A stretch of 64,000 nt of DNA from JAJPKK01 sp963807015 (GTDB lineage: Bacteria > Pseudomonadota > Alphaproteobacteria > Rhizobiales > Xanthobacteraceae): the NCBI GenBank assembly GCA_963807015.1, contig CAWEAS010000005.1:24941-88940 (forward strand), read 5' to 3'. The position numbers and the translations under genes were made by a program. Below, piece by piece: positions 52,851-61,636 of this stretch; within the stretch, counting starts at the first letter, position 1, and each line of letters begins with the position of its first letter. The notes beneath the pieces are model-generated. The model was not told where the DNA came from, did not search any database, and saw only the letters and a program-made list of their open reading frames with translations.

Positions 52851-53502
52851 CTCTTGGCCTGATCAACGCCGCATCTTTTTGGGATTTCGGCCTGCCGCGC
52901 ACGACGCAGCAGGGCCGCTCGAAGACGTCTTGTTAGGAAGCGAATAGCGCACCGCTGCGTATCCGGACTGAACCGGCCGCTCACCTGCAATGCAGGTCGC
53001 GCAAACATTTGCTCGGCGAGATTATCGGTGCCAGCCCATCGTCGCCATTGCGGCTTGACGGATTCACCGGCTCTCGCGCCCGCGCAACACTCAGCCAGCA
53101 CTCTGCCCCCTGGGACAACACCCGACCGCCCGGATCATTTCGTCCGGTTTCAATCGAGCGTTAAGGTTCATATATCGTTTATATGGCAGTGTAAATGAAA
53201 AGCTGTTGTTCAGACAATTGTTGACGTCATCGCAAGCGTGTTTGTTGCTGGATGCAAGAGTTAGTGATGCTCCCGGAGACAGCTACATGACTAGTTGTTT
53301 ATTTTTCTCAGTCCATCGACGCCTTTTGCTAGGCGGCAACGGTCGCTGCTCCGCCAGCATTAACCATAATCTGCGGCAGACGCCGCCATGGTCATTTTCG
53401 ATGATTTCTTTAAATTGCCTTAACACTGTGCATTTTGCTTTGCATCATAACGTACAGCCGCGGCTACGACCTCGGTGCGTTGAGTAATAAGAGGGGGATT
53501 GC
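52851..53502. other. Divergent regulatory region
   Basis: A 652-nt gap between the oxoamine synthase and the ABC exporter operon. The right half (53155-53460) is markedly AT-rich. It contains a short palindrome at 52983-52997 and no convincing gene; a frame at 53206-53487 has poor composition. Confidence 0.6.
52983..52997. promoter_or_regulatory. Palindrome ACCTGCA-A-TGCAGGT, possible operator
   Basis: Perfect 7-bp arms around one centre base, about 133 nt upstream of the oxoamine synthase start. The ACCTG...CAGGT ends recall operator dyads bound by LuxR-type regulators, but it is shorter than a standard lux box, so the regulator is unknown. Confidence 0.35.
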
Positions 53503-54285
53503 GTGCGGATGATCAAAGGCGCAACGCGGAACGCCGGTACCGAGCCCGCCGCAGAAAAGACTTCCCAACCCTTGATTGCGCTGCGTGGCATCAGCCGGTT
53601 TTACGACGGCGGGGCCATCGCGGCGCTCCGCAATATCGATCTTGAGATCGAGGCCGGCGATTGCGTGGCCATTGTCGGCGCGAGCGGCAGCGGCAAGAGC
53701 AGCCTCGTCAATCTTCTGTGCGGCATCGACTACCCCACCACCGGATCAGTGTTGTGGGAAGGGGAGCCGCTACTGACACCCGCGGCCTGGGCACGGCTGA
53801 GACGCAACAGCATCGGCATCGTCTTCCAGGAATTCAATCTGATCCCGACGCTGACCGCGATCGAGAACGTCGAACTCGCCCTGCTCGGCCACGGCCTGTC
53901 CGCCAAGCGCCGCACCGCCCGCGCCGCAATCGTGCTCGACCACGTCGGGCTCGGTGCGCGCATGCATCACTTGGTCACCAAACTCTCCGGCGGCGAGCGC
54001 CAACGCGTGGCGATTGCGCGCGCCATCGTCAACGAACCAAAGATGCTGCTCGCCGACGAGCCAACCGGAAATCTCGACAGCGTCAGCGTGACGAACGTTT
54101 CCGACCTGTTGTTCCAGCTGCGCGAAAAAAACGCGATGACCCTGATCCTGGTCACCCATGACAACTCATTGGCCGCCCGTTGCCCGCGCCGCGTACGCAT
54201 CCGGGACGGCGTGATCGTGGAAGATGTTCGTCAGGCCGCCGTGACCGCTCCGGTCAGCCCCAAACTCGTGAACCCCGCAGGGTGA
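53503..54285 (+). CDS. ABC transporter ATP-binding protein (MacB/LolD-type)
   Basis: The product has 260 residues. Walker A GASGSGKSS, Q-loop FQEFNLIPTLTAIENVELAL, signature LSGGERQRVAIARAI and Walker B MLLADEPTGNLDS with switch His in LVTHDNSLA. The LolD/MacB type works with FtsX-like permeases in mechanotransmission rather than classic transport. Start is GTG 53503 (GAGGGGG before it); ATG 53509 is possible. It is followed by its permease 24 nt later. Confidence 0.92.
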   Translation: MRMIKGATRNAGTEPAAEKTSQPLIALRGISRFYDGGAIAALRNIDLEIEAGDCVAIVGASGSGKSSLVNLLCGIDYPTTGSVLWEGEPLLTPAAWARLRRNSIGIVFQEFNLIPTLTAIENVELALLGHGLSAKRRTARAAIVLDHVGLGARMHHLVTKLSGGERQRVAIARAIVNEPKMLLADEPTGNLDSVSVTNVSDLLFQLREKNAMTLILVTHDNSLAARCPRRVRIRDGVIVEDVRQAAVTAPVSPKLVNPAG

Positions 54286-54309
54286 GTTCCGCGACGTGAG
54301 TGCCACCCC

Positions 54310-55425
54310 ATGAACCTTTTCGGTCTTGCACTACGAAATCTCAAGCGGCGGCCCGTCCGCACCAGCCTGTCGATCCTCGGGATCGGCTTGGCGGTCGGCA
54401 GCGCGCTCGCGTTGATTACGCTGTCGCGCAGCATCCAGGACAGCACGCGCGAAGGCATGGACGAGATCGGCGATGATCTCGTGGTCATGCAGAAGGGCGC
54501 CTCCGATATTTTCGGCGGCTTCATCCCCGAACAAACCGTCGCCCGCGTGGCCGCGATCCCCGGCGTCGCACGGGTGTCGGGCGAGATGGCGACCTTTGCG
54601 ACAAGCGGGATCAATGCCGTCCTGACCCTCGGATGGCCGGACGGCAGCTACCTGTGGCAGAAAGTTCCGCTACGCGAGGGCCGGGTGCCGACCGCGGGCG
54701 AGCGCCATGTCGTGGTCCTCGGCGACACGGCCGCAGCAACGCTCGGCAAAAAGCTCGGCGACGAGCTGGAACTGCTCGACAAGAATTTTCGCGTGATCGG
54801 CATCGCGAACTACACCACGATCGTCAATCGTGGGCTAGTGCTGGTACCGCTTGTCGATTTGCAGGAAGCGAGCTATCGGCCGGACCAGGTCACCATCATT
54901 CACGTCAACGTCGACCACGCCGCTGGGCGCGCCGAGCTTAACCGCGTGCGGAGCGCCATCGAGGCGCTCGGCAATCTCACCGTGGCGACGGCGAACGAGG
55001 TGCTCGACAACGACCGCAACTTTGCAATCCTTCAAGCGGTCTCGCTCGCGGTCGCGATCATCGCGGTCGCCATGAGCGCGCTCAACGTGCTCAACGCCCT
55101 CATCATGGCGACGCAGGAGCGGACGCGCGAGATCGGCATCTTCGCCGCCATCGGCTGGAGCAACGGACGCATCATGATGTCCATTGTCGTCGAAGGAATC
55201 GTGATGTGCGTGATCGGCTGCGCGCTCGGGGTCTTCTTGAGCTTTTTTGCCGCCCTCGCGTTTCCGCACATTCCAGCGATCGGGAATCTCATCTCGTTCA
55301 AGCCGAATGCCCGGCTGATCGTGCCAGTGCTCACGGCCGCCGTCGCGCTGTGCATTTTCGGGGCGCTGTTCCCGGCGTGGCGGGCCGTGCGGATGGTACC
55401 GGCCGAAGCGCTACGGCGCTTGTGA
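54310..55425 (+). CDS. FtsX-like ABC transporter permease
   Basis: The product has 371 residues with the MacB-type plan. Helix 1 (RTSLSILGIGLAVGSALALI), a periplasmic domain of about 210 residues, then three helices (VSLAVAIIAVAMSALNVLN, VVEGIVMCVIGCALGVFLS, LTAAVALCIFGALFPAW) and the end AEALRRL. The MATQERTREIGIFAAIGWS motif is the permease coupling region. It partners with the ATPase upstream to move or signal across the inner membrane. Confidence 0.9.
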   Translation: MNLFGLALRNLKRRPVRTSLSILGIGLAVGSALALITLSRSIQDSTREGMDEIGDDLVVMQKGASDIFGGFIPEQTVARVAAIPGVARVSGEMATFATSGINAVLTLGWPDGSYLWQKVPLREGRVPTAGERHVVVLGDTAAATLGKKLGDELELLDKNFRVIGIANYTTIVNRGLVLVPLVDLQEASYRPDQVTIIHVNVDHAAGRAELNRVRSAIEALGNLTVATANEVLDNDRNFAILQAVSLAVAIIAVAMSALNVLNALIMATQERTREIGIFAAIGWSNGRIMMSIVVEGIVMCVIGCALGVFLSFFAALAFPHIPAIGNLISFKPNARLIVPVLTAAVALCIFGALFPAWRAVRMVPAEALRRL

Positions 55426-55441
55426 GTGCAAGTGCGCAGGG

Positions 55442-56350
55442 ATGGTTGACCGCAGCGACCAGGAGCAACTCGTGATTCCGCCGGCCTCTGGCCGGTGGCG
55501 CCTCATCCTGTCCCAATTGCTCGATCAACTGCGGATGCCGCAGTCGCCGGGAAAAATCTATTCCTATCCGAAGCTTCGGAATTTCGTGCTCGACGTGCTC
55601 GCCGAGGGCCGTCGTAAGCAGATCGCGCACATTATCGTCGATGCCGACATCAGCGGCGTAAGAGAACAAATCGCGGCGCTGCGCCAGCGCGGCGGGGAGC
55701 CGTTATCGTTGACGAGCTACATCGCCAAGAGCTTCGCCAGCGCCATCGCCGCCGATAAGCGCATGCAGGCGTACCGACTTGGGCGCAACCGACTGATCGC
55801 CTTCGATGACGTCGACCTTGCCTTCATGATCGAACGGGAATGGGAAGGCGAGGCAATCCCGGTCTTCTATATTCTGCGCGCCGCACAGCAGAAGACCATC
55901 TACGAAATCCATCGCGAGCTTCGCGCTGCGCGCGAGCGGCCGCTTGGAACCGACGGCCCCATGGGCGCGCTCGAGATGCAGTTTTTCCACCTCCCGGCGT
56001 TCCTGCGAAAGATCCTGTGGTTCTTCGTTCGGCGCAATCCATATTGGTTCAAGGATCTCGCGGGCACCGCGGGGGTCTCGTCGATGGGCATGTACACCTC
56101 CGGCGGCGCCGTCGGCGTGCCGATCACGCCGATGTCGCTGACCCTGACAATCGGCACTGTCGAAAAGAGGGCCATCCTCCATGAGGGTCGACCGATCGAA
56201 CGCGACATCCTCCATCTGAACCTCAGCATTGATCACGACATCATCGACGGAGCGCCCCTCATGCGCTTTGCCGAACGCTTCCGGCAAATTTTGGCGGACC
56301 GGACGGCGCTGGAGCCCTCGACCCAGGAAGTGCGGGACACCCCCCAATGA
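55442..56350 (+). CDS. Stand-alone E2-type acyltransferase domain protein
   Basis: The product has 302 residues and resembles the catalytic domain of 2-oxoacid dehydrogenase E2 (chloramphenicol acetyltransferase-like fold). SLTSYIAKSFASAIAADKRM and LNLSIDHDIIDGAPLMRF carry the conserved elements, with the catalytic His and Asp in HDIIDG. It has no lipoyl or E3-binding domain and no E1/E3 genes nearby, so it is not a normal dehydrogenase subunit. It probably moves an acyl group from CoA to a small molecule. It overlaps the next gene by ATGA (56347-56350). Confidence 0.8.
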   Translation: MVDRSDQEQLVIPPASGRWRLILSQLLDQLRMPQSPGKIYSYPKLRNFVLDVLAEGRRKQIAHIIVDADISGVREQIAALRQRGGEPLSLTSYIAKSFASAIAADKRMQAYRLGRNRLIAFDDVDLAFMIEREWEGEAIPVFYILRAAQQKTIYEIHRELRAARERPLGTDGPMGALEMQFFHLPAFLRKILWFFVRRNPYWFKDLAGTAGVSSMGMYTSGGAVGVPITPMSLTLTIGTVEKRAILHEGRPIERDILHLNLSIDHDIIDGAPLMRFAERFRQILADRTALEPSTQEVRDTPQ

Positions 56351-57180
56351 ATCACAAGATGACATTCGCCCGGGTTGCATTGCGGATCGCAATCGTCGGC
56401 GTTGCTGCACCGCTCGCGCTGCTGCCGCTCTGCAGCGCCGCGCGCGCGCAGTCGAAACTCAGCGCGCATTATGCGCTCTCGATCGCGAGCATCCCTATCG
56501 GCGAAGGCGAATGGGACGTCGAGATCGGCAAGGATCGGTATTCGGCAAAATCGAACGGCCGTTTCTTTGGTGCTTGGCGCCTCATACTTGGCAGCGACAT
56601 TGCGGCGAGCACGCGCGGCATGCTCGCCCAGGCGCGCCTTGCGCCGGCCGGCTACACGGCGAACTTCTCCTCCGATGAAGAAGTCGAAGACGTGCACATG
56701 ATGTTTCAGAACGGCGCGGTGAGCGAGTTCGAAACCAAGCCGCCGGCCTCCGTAACGCCACAACTCGTTCCGGTCAGTCCCACCCATCTTCGTGGCGCGG
56801 TCGATCCGCTGACCGCGGGCCTGATCCCGGTGTCGGGGACAGGAGAGTTGCTCACCCCCGCGGCCTGCCAACACACGCTGCCGATTTTCGACGGCAGCCA
56901 CCGCTTCGACGTGACGCTGTCGTTCAAACGCATGGACAACGTCAAGGCGGAGACCGGATACCGGGGACCGGCCGTGGTGTGCGGCATGATCTATCGGCCG
57001 ATCGGCGGGTACATCCCCGGCAACTTCCGCGTCAGCTATCTGGAAAGGAACCACAACATGGAGATGTGGTTCGCCCCGATCGCAGGCACGCGGCTGCTGG
57101 CCGTCGTCCGCATTACGGTCCCGACCGCTCTCGGCACGGCCGTGCTCGCGGCCACACGCTTCGAGACGGCGAGTCGGTAG
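56347..57180 (+). CDS. DUF3108-family exported protein
   Basis: The product has 277 residues with a signal peptide ending AARAQ. Beta-rich body: LSAHYALSIASIPIGEGEWD, RLILGSDIAASTRG, then a HLRGAVDPLTAGLIP loop, cysteines in AACQHTL and VVCGMIY, and ETGYRGPAVVCG. This is the DUF3108 plan, an outer-membrane or periplasmic protein of unknown role. Its start overlaps the acyltransferase stop, so the two are translationally coupled at the end of the ABC operon. Confidence 0.82.
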   Translation: MNHKMTFARVALRIAIVGVAAPLALLPLCSAARAQSKLSAHYALSIASIPIGEGEWDVEIGKDRYSAKSNGRFFGAWRLILGSDIAASTRGMLAQARLAPAGYTANFSSDEEVEDVHMMFQNGAVSEFETKPPASVTPQLVPVSPTHLRGAVDPLTAGLIPVSGTGELLTPAACQHTLPIFDGSHRFDVTLSFKRMDNVKAETGYRGPAVVCGMIYRPIGGYIPGNFRVSYLERNHNMEMWFAPIAGTRLLAVVRITVPTALGTAVLAATRFETASR

Positions 57181-57195
57181 CAAGCGGCAAGAACC

Positions 57196-57281
57196 GTAGT
57201 CCGGATGAGCGCAGCGAAATCCGGGGCTATCTGCCCCGCCGCACTGCCGTCCCCGGATATCGCTGCGCTCGTCCGGGCTAC
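57196..57281. repeat. REP family B, copy 2
   Basis: GTAGTCCGGATGAGCGCAGC on the left and a GCTGCGCTCGTCCGGGCTAC-type right arm form an inverted repeat of about 30 bp around a 27-nt centre. It separates the DUF3108 and SDR genes. Confidence 0.8.
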
Positions 57282-57289
57282 TGGTGCTC

Positions 57290-58093
57290 TCACCGAGAAT
57301 CAGTCGCCGGCGCCTTGGCGACCGTGCGCGGCCTCACGCTAAAGCGGAATGCGACCAGGACGATGCGCTGGGCCCAATCGGGCAGGAGTCCGCCGATGCG
57401 TGCGGCGAGCGCGAGCGGAAACGGAAACGCAATGACGGCACGCTTGCGCGACAGACCGCGCTGGATCAGCTCGGCTGCTCGCTCGACCGATACTTCGAAC
57501 GGCTTCCAACCGGTTTCCTGCTGCAGCATCGGCGTCGTTATGTAACCGGGACAGATCACGCTGACGGAGACCCCGCGCGATCGCACCAGGTGCCGCAATG
57601 CGCGCCCGTAATTCAGGAGGGCCGCCTTGCTCCCGCAGTAGCTTGGCGAATCCGGAAGCGGGACGAACGCCGCAACCGAGGCCACAATGCCGATCTGGCC
57701 GCTGCCGCGCGACATCATGCGATCGAGCAGCGGATAGATCGTGTTGATGACCCCGAGCACGTTCGTTTCGAGAAGCGCGTAACTGTCGTCCACTGATTCG
57801 AGAGCGCCATCCGTGGACGTTCCGACCAAGACACCGGCGTTGGCGATCAAGAGGTCGACCGGAGCCTCGGCGTCGAATGCCTCAAGCCACGCGCGCAACT
57901 CCTCACGGCTGCGCACGTCGATCGTCGCGGTCCGAACGTCAGCGGCAGTGCGTCGGCACGCCGCAGCCACCGCTTCGAGGCGCTCGGGACTACGCCCAAG
58001 CAGCGCGAGCCGTGCGCCCTCGCGCGCATAACGAAGCGCCAGCGCCTCGCCGATGCCGCTCGAAGCGCCGGTAATGACCATCGTACGCGGCAT
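57290..58093 (-). CDS. SDR-family oxidoreductase
   Basis: The product has 267 residues from ATG 58093 (GGGAAAGGACC before it). NAD(P) motif TGASSGIG, NAG in IANAGVL, active-site SVAAFVP and YCGSKAAL (Y-x3-K). The C-terminal AFPFPLALAARIGGLLPDW is hydrophobic and membrane-facing, as in DltE-like or lipid-modifying SDRs. It lies opposite to the ABC operon and could act on an acyl or keto-lipid; substrate unknown. Confidence 0.85.
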   Translation of the reverse strand: MPRTMVITGASSGIGEALALRYAREGARLALLGRSPERLEAVAAACRRTAADVRTATIDVRSREELRAWLEAFDAEAPVDLLIANAGVLVGTSTDGALESVDDSYALLETNVLGVINTIYPLLDRMMSRGSGQIGIVASVAAFVPLPDSPSYCGSKAALLNYGRALRHLVRSRGVSVSVICPGYITTPMLQQETGWKPFEVSVERAAELIQRGLSRKRAVIAFPFPLALAARIGGLLPDWAQRIVLVAFRFSVRPRTVAKAPATDSR

Positions 58094-58130
58094 GGTCCTT
58101 TCCCGTCGTGTGATCATCCTCCCGCCGGCC

Positions 58131-58997
58131 TCATGCGATGCGCTTGACGCTGGTGATGGCGCCGCCGGCGGCGGCAATGCGGGGGACGGCCTCGGCAACC
58201 GGTTCGAACGCGACCGCCATATGAAATGCGTTCGCGTGCACCAGCGTTGCGTCGTCGCGGGCGATCGCGACGTGCCCCCTCCAGAAGACGAGGTCGCCGC
58301 GCCGCAAGCCGGCAAGATCGTCGACCGGTTGCGCAACGCCCATCGCTTTTTCCTGCATGTCGCTGTCGCGCGGGCAGGCGATCCCCGCGGCATTGAGTGA
58401 AACCTGCACTAGGCCCGAGCAGTCGAGCCCGAGGCTCGTCTTGCCGCCCCACAAATAAGGAATGCCGACAAATCGCTCGGCGACAGCGACGAAGTCGTTC
58501 TCGGTCGTGTCGATCGGTGCAAGATGGCGCGCCGGGACGTAAAAGCCGTTGGCGAGTGTCGCAAGTTGACCGGTCGTATCGGCTTGACGTGCCGCCATCG
58601 CAACGCGGCAGCCGAGCGAGAGCGCCTCCATGGGCGGCGCTTTGATCGAGCGGCCGGGAAACATGAATGTGCGCAGCGCCGCGACGCGGTGCGTCGGTGC
58701 GGGCCCGAGCGGGCGCAGCGCATTCGCAGGCAGCCATCCGACGTAACCATCCGACGCCAGTTGCCCCCAGCACCAGCCTTCGGCGTTCTCTTCGTAGACC
58801 GTGACGATTTCGCCGCGCAGGGCCTCGGTATCGAGCAAGGCGTCGGGCGCCGGCTCACGGCGCACAGGTGCCTGTGCCTCGGCAACCTCACGCTCAACGC
58901 CATCGACAAATCGCGCCGCCGTCACACGGCCAGCGAGATGGCGAGCGGCAAGGTCGGACCGCGCCGGCGTGATGCGCGGATCGAAATCGATGGTCAT
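58131..58997 (-). CDS. NlpC/P60-family cell-wall hydrolase
   Basis: The product has 288 residues. The N-terminal part contains SH3-like strands (VTVYEENAEGWCWGQLASDGYVGWLP). The C-terminal NlpC/P60 domain has catalytic Cys in LGLDCSGLVQVSL, His in GHVAIARDD and a further His in LVHANAFHM. It cleaves gamma-D-Glu/diaminopimelate bonds in peptidoglycan. Its ATG overlaps the stop of the aminopeptidase gene (58994-58997), a pair often found together in alphaproteobacteria, probably for recycling wall peptides. Confidence 0.9.
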   Translation of the reverse strand: MTIDFDPRITPARSDLAARHLAGRVTAARFVDGVEREVAEAQAPVRREPAPDALLDTEALRGEIVTVYEENAEGWCWGQLASDGYVGWLPANALRPLGPAPTHRVAALRTFMFPGRSIKAPPMEALSLGCRVAMAARQADTTGQLATLANGFYVPARHLAPIDTTENDFVAVAERFVGIPYLWGGKTSLGLDCSGLVQVSLNAAGIACPRDSDMQEKAMGVAQPVDDLAGLRRGDLVFWRGHVAIARDDATLVHANAFHMAVAFEPVAEAVPRIAAAGGAITSVKRIA

Positions 58998-60379
58998 CCG
59001 CCGTAGCGCTCCGCAAGCAGCGCGTAGAGCGCGCGCGCGGCCTGGCATTCGCCGCCCTCCGGCCGGCCGGGCTTGGCGGAGGGCGTCCAGGCGTAGATAT
59101 CGAGATGGAGCCACGCCTTTGCGGCAGAGACGAAGCGGTTGAGGAACAGCGCGCAGATGATCGAACCGGCAAAGCCGCCGCTCGCGATGTTGTTCAGGTC
59201 GGCGACCTTGGAATCCAGCATCTGATCGTAGGGCCGCCACAGCGGCAGACGCCACAGCGGATCGTTCTCGCCGTCGGCATGACGTTGAACCTGCGCGGCC
59301 AACGTTTCGTCATCAGTGTAGAACGGCGGCAGGTCCGGCCCGAGCGCAACCCGCGCAGCGCCAGTCAGGGTACCCATGTCAACCAGAAGCTCCGGCTTCT
59401 CGTCGTCGGCGAGCGCCAGGGCATCGGCAAGGATGAGGCGACCCTCGGCATCAGTGTTGCCGACTTCGACCTGCAAACCCTCGCGCGAACGGACGACATC
59501 GAGTGGGCGGAACGCCGGACCCGAGATCGCATTTTCGACCGCCGGGATCAGGACCCGCAGCCGGATGTTGAGCTTGCGGTCCATGATCATCTGGGCAAGC
59601 GCCAGCACGCTTGCGGCGCCGCCCATGTCCTTCTTCATCAGCAGCATGGACGCGCTGGGCTTGATGTCGAGGCCGCCGCTGTCGAAGCATACCCCCTTGC
59701 CGACGAGCGTGACCTTGGGCGCGCCGGGATCGCCCCAGGTGATGTCGATAAGACGCGGCGCGCGTGCCGAAGCGGCGGCACGGCCAACCGCATGGATGAG
59801 CGGAAAGTTCTGGGTGATCAGGTCGTCGCCGGTAATGATGCGGATCGCGGCGCCATAACTCGCCGCAACTGTCAACGCCGCCTCGGCAAGCTCGGCCGGC
59901 CCCATGTCGTTCGACGGCGTATTAATGAGGTCGCGCGCCAGGAAAACGGCGTCAGCGATGCGCGACAGATCCGCCGCATCCTGGCGCGACGGCAATTCGA
60001 GGCAGACTTCGCTCGCCTTTTTGCCGTAGCGGCTGAACCGGTAGGTGCCGAGTGCAAAGCCGAGCGCAGCAAGCCGCTCATCATGGGGGGCGTTGGCAAA
60101 ACGATACGTGCCGCGCGGCAGCAGGCCGGGCAGCTTGCCCGCGAGGAACGGATCCTTCGCCTTGCCGTCGTCCTCCTGACCGAAAATCGCGGCGCCAAGG
60201 GTGCCGTCTGCGCCAGGGAGAAAAGCATGGCGGCCGGCCGAGGGCTCGAACCCTGCCGCTTCGGCGAAACTGCAAGCGTTGCCGTCCAGCGTCGCGCGGA
60301 CGTTGCGCCAGCTTGCGGCATTGACGAACCATATCGGAACGGTTGGGCCGGCGCCGGGCGCCACAAAGGCGGGATGCAT
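58994..60379 (-). CDS. M17 leucyl aminopeptidase family protein
   Basis: The product has 461 residues. Metal and active-site motifs: VGKGVCFDSGGLDIKPSASM, LLMKKDMGGAASV and VGNTDAEGRLILADAL. Two Zn or Mn ions bind at K, D and E of these. The N-terminal domain is typical of the family. It removes N-terminal residues in the cytoplasm. First gene of a coupled pair with the NlpC/P60 protein. Confidence 0.92.
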   Translation of the reverse strand: MHPAFVAPGAGPTVPIWFVNAASWRNVRATLDGNACSFAEAAGFEPSAGRHAFLPGADGTLGAAIFGQEDDGKAKDPFLAGKLPGLLPRGTYRFANAPHDERLAALGFALGTYRFSRYGKKASEVCLELPSRQDAADLSRIADAVFLARDLINTPSNDMGPAELAEAALTVAASYGAAIRIITGDDLITQNFPLIHAVGRAAASARAPRLIDITWGDPGAPKVTLVGKGVCFDSGGLDIKPSASMLLMKKDMGGAASVLALAQMIMDRKLNIRLRVLIPAVENAISGPAFRPLDVVRSREGLQVEVGNTDAEGRLILADALALADDEKPELLVDMGTLTGAARVALGPDLPPFYTDDETLAAQVQRHADGENDPLWRLPLWRPYDQMLDSKVADLNNIASGGFAGSIICALFLNRFVSAAKAWLHLDIYAWTPSAKPGRPEGGECQAARALYALLAERYGG

Positions 60380-60591
60380 GTCACGGGTCCGTGGATGGGG
60401 AGCGCCCTGCTAGCATGGCGCCAACCGGAGTTGAAGGAGATCGACGGCCACAAGATGTGGCGTTCGGGACACGCCCAATGCGACGCAACCCGGCGGCATT
60501 AACCTGCCGTTAGGGTTAACGGTCTATTGCTGGCGGTAGTTGTCTGCAACCGGATTGCGCAAAAGTGAACGTTAGGAGTCATCCGAATACC

Positions 60592-61413
60592 ATGGAGCGG
60601 CGCCGATGCGGGCGACCGGCGACGTTCGTAGCCCTTGGCGTCATCGCCTTGGTGGGCTCGGGCTGCCAGAGCGCCTCATTGCTCTCCAGCCTCAGCAACA
60701 ATCTGACCGACAATTTGCCAAGCTTCTCCAGCGCCTCGGCACCGCAACCGGCCGCAACGCCAGCACCGAAATCCGAGAACGATTTCCGGCGCGACGCCGA
60801 GACCTTGGGCGAGCGCTATCGTGCCAACCCGAACGATGTGCAGGCTGCGATCGCTTATGCCCAGGCACTGCGCTCCAGCGGCCAGCGCAATCAGGCCGCT
60901 TCCGTCCTTGAACAAGCCTCATTGCAGCGCCCGCGCGACAAGGCTCTTCTCGGCGCCTACGGACGGGCGCTGGCCGACGTCGGCAAGTACGAACAGGCAC
61001 TCGAAGTGCTCAGCCGCGCGCATTCGCCGGACCAGCCGGACTTGCGCATTCTGTCGGCGCAGGGTGCCGTGCTCGATCAGCTCGGCCGTCATGCCGAAGC
61101 GCAGCGCTATTATGCGAGCGCTCTCAAGATCAAACCGGACGACCCGTCAGTGCTCTCGAATCTTGGCCTGTCCTACGCGCTCGGCAAGGACCTCAAGAAC
61201 GCAGAGTCGACGCTGCGGCGCGCCACGGCCCTGCCCGGCGCCGATCCTCGCGTACGGCAGAACCTCGCCCTCGTGGTCGGCCTTCAAGGACGTTTCGCCG
61301 AAGCCGAGAGCATCGCGAAGGCCGACCTGCCATCGGATCAGGCCGCCGCGAACATCGCATATTTGCGGCAGATGATCGCCCAGCAGGAAGGGCGCCCGCG
61401 ACCCGGCGTGTGA
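60592..61413 (+). CDS. tadD: TadD-like TPR lipoprotein of the tad pilus locus
   Basis: The product has 273 residues. Lipoprotein signal with lipobox VGSGC, Ser-rich linker, then TPR units: NPNDVQAAIAYAQALRSSGQ, RDKALLGAYGRALADVGKYEQ, RHAEAQRYYASALKIKPDDP and GLSYALGKDLKNAESTL. TadD proteins aid assembly of the Tad secretin or pilus. Start uncertain: ATG 60592 (AGGAG at 14 nt) or GTG 60565. It is on the opposite strand to the other tad genes here. Confidence 0.82.
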   Translation: MERRRCGRPATFVALGVIALVGSGCQSASLLSSLSNNLTDNLPSFSSASAPQPAATPAPKSENDFRRDAETLGERYRANPNDVQAAIAYAQALRSSGQRNQAASVLEQASLQRPRDKALLGAYGRALADVGKYEQALEVLSRAHSPDQPDLRILSAQGAVLDQLGRHAEAQRYYASALKIKPDDPSVLSNLGLSYALGKDLKNAESTLRRATALPGADPRVRQNLALVVGLQGRFAEAESIAKADLPSDQAAANIAYLRQMIAQQEGRPRPGV

Positions 61414-61500
61414 GGCGTAGTCTGCGCCTCTCCACACTTTGCGTTCCGCGCTAGGCAACTTGAATTCCACGACGCGTTTCGTGTGTACCGGCGAAATCGT

Positions 61501-61540
61501 CGGGTGCGCAAAGCGCGGACTTGTCCGCGCGTGCGCACCG
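61501..61540. repeat. REP family A, copy 3 (inverted, partial)
   Basis: CGGGTGCGCAAAGCGCGGAC followed by TTGTCCGCGCGTGCGCACCG, the reverse complement of the core of copies at 26206-26283 and 49585-49672. The ends are shorter than in copy 2. It separates the convergent tadD and tadC genes. Confidence 0.8.
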
Positions 61541-61636
61541 TTGCGGCGCCGAAAGGTGCGGACGGCGGCATGATAGTCAGCGCGCGCGATGCCCTCGCCC
61601 CGGCCGCCTTCGCCCGATCTTTCGGCCCGATCGAGC

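Noticed and set aside
53206..53487. 93-residue frame before the ABC operon
   Set aside because: Lies in AT-rich regulatory sequence, no ribosome site, unbalanced residues.
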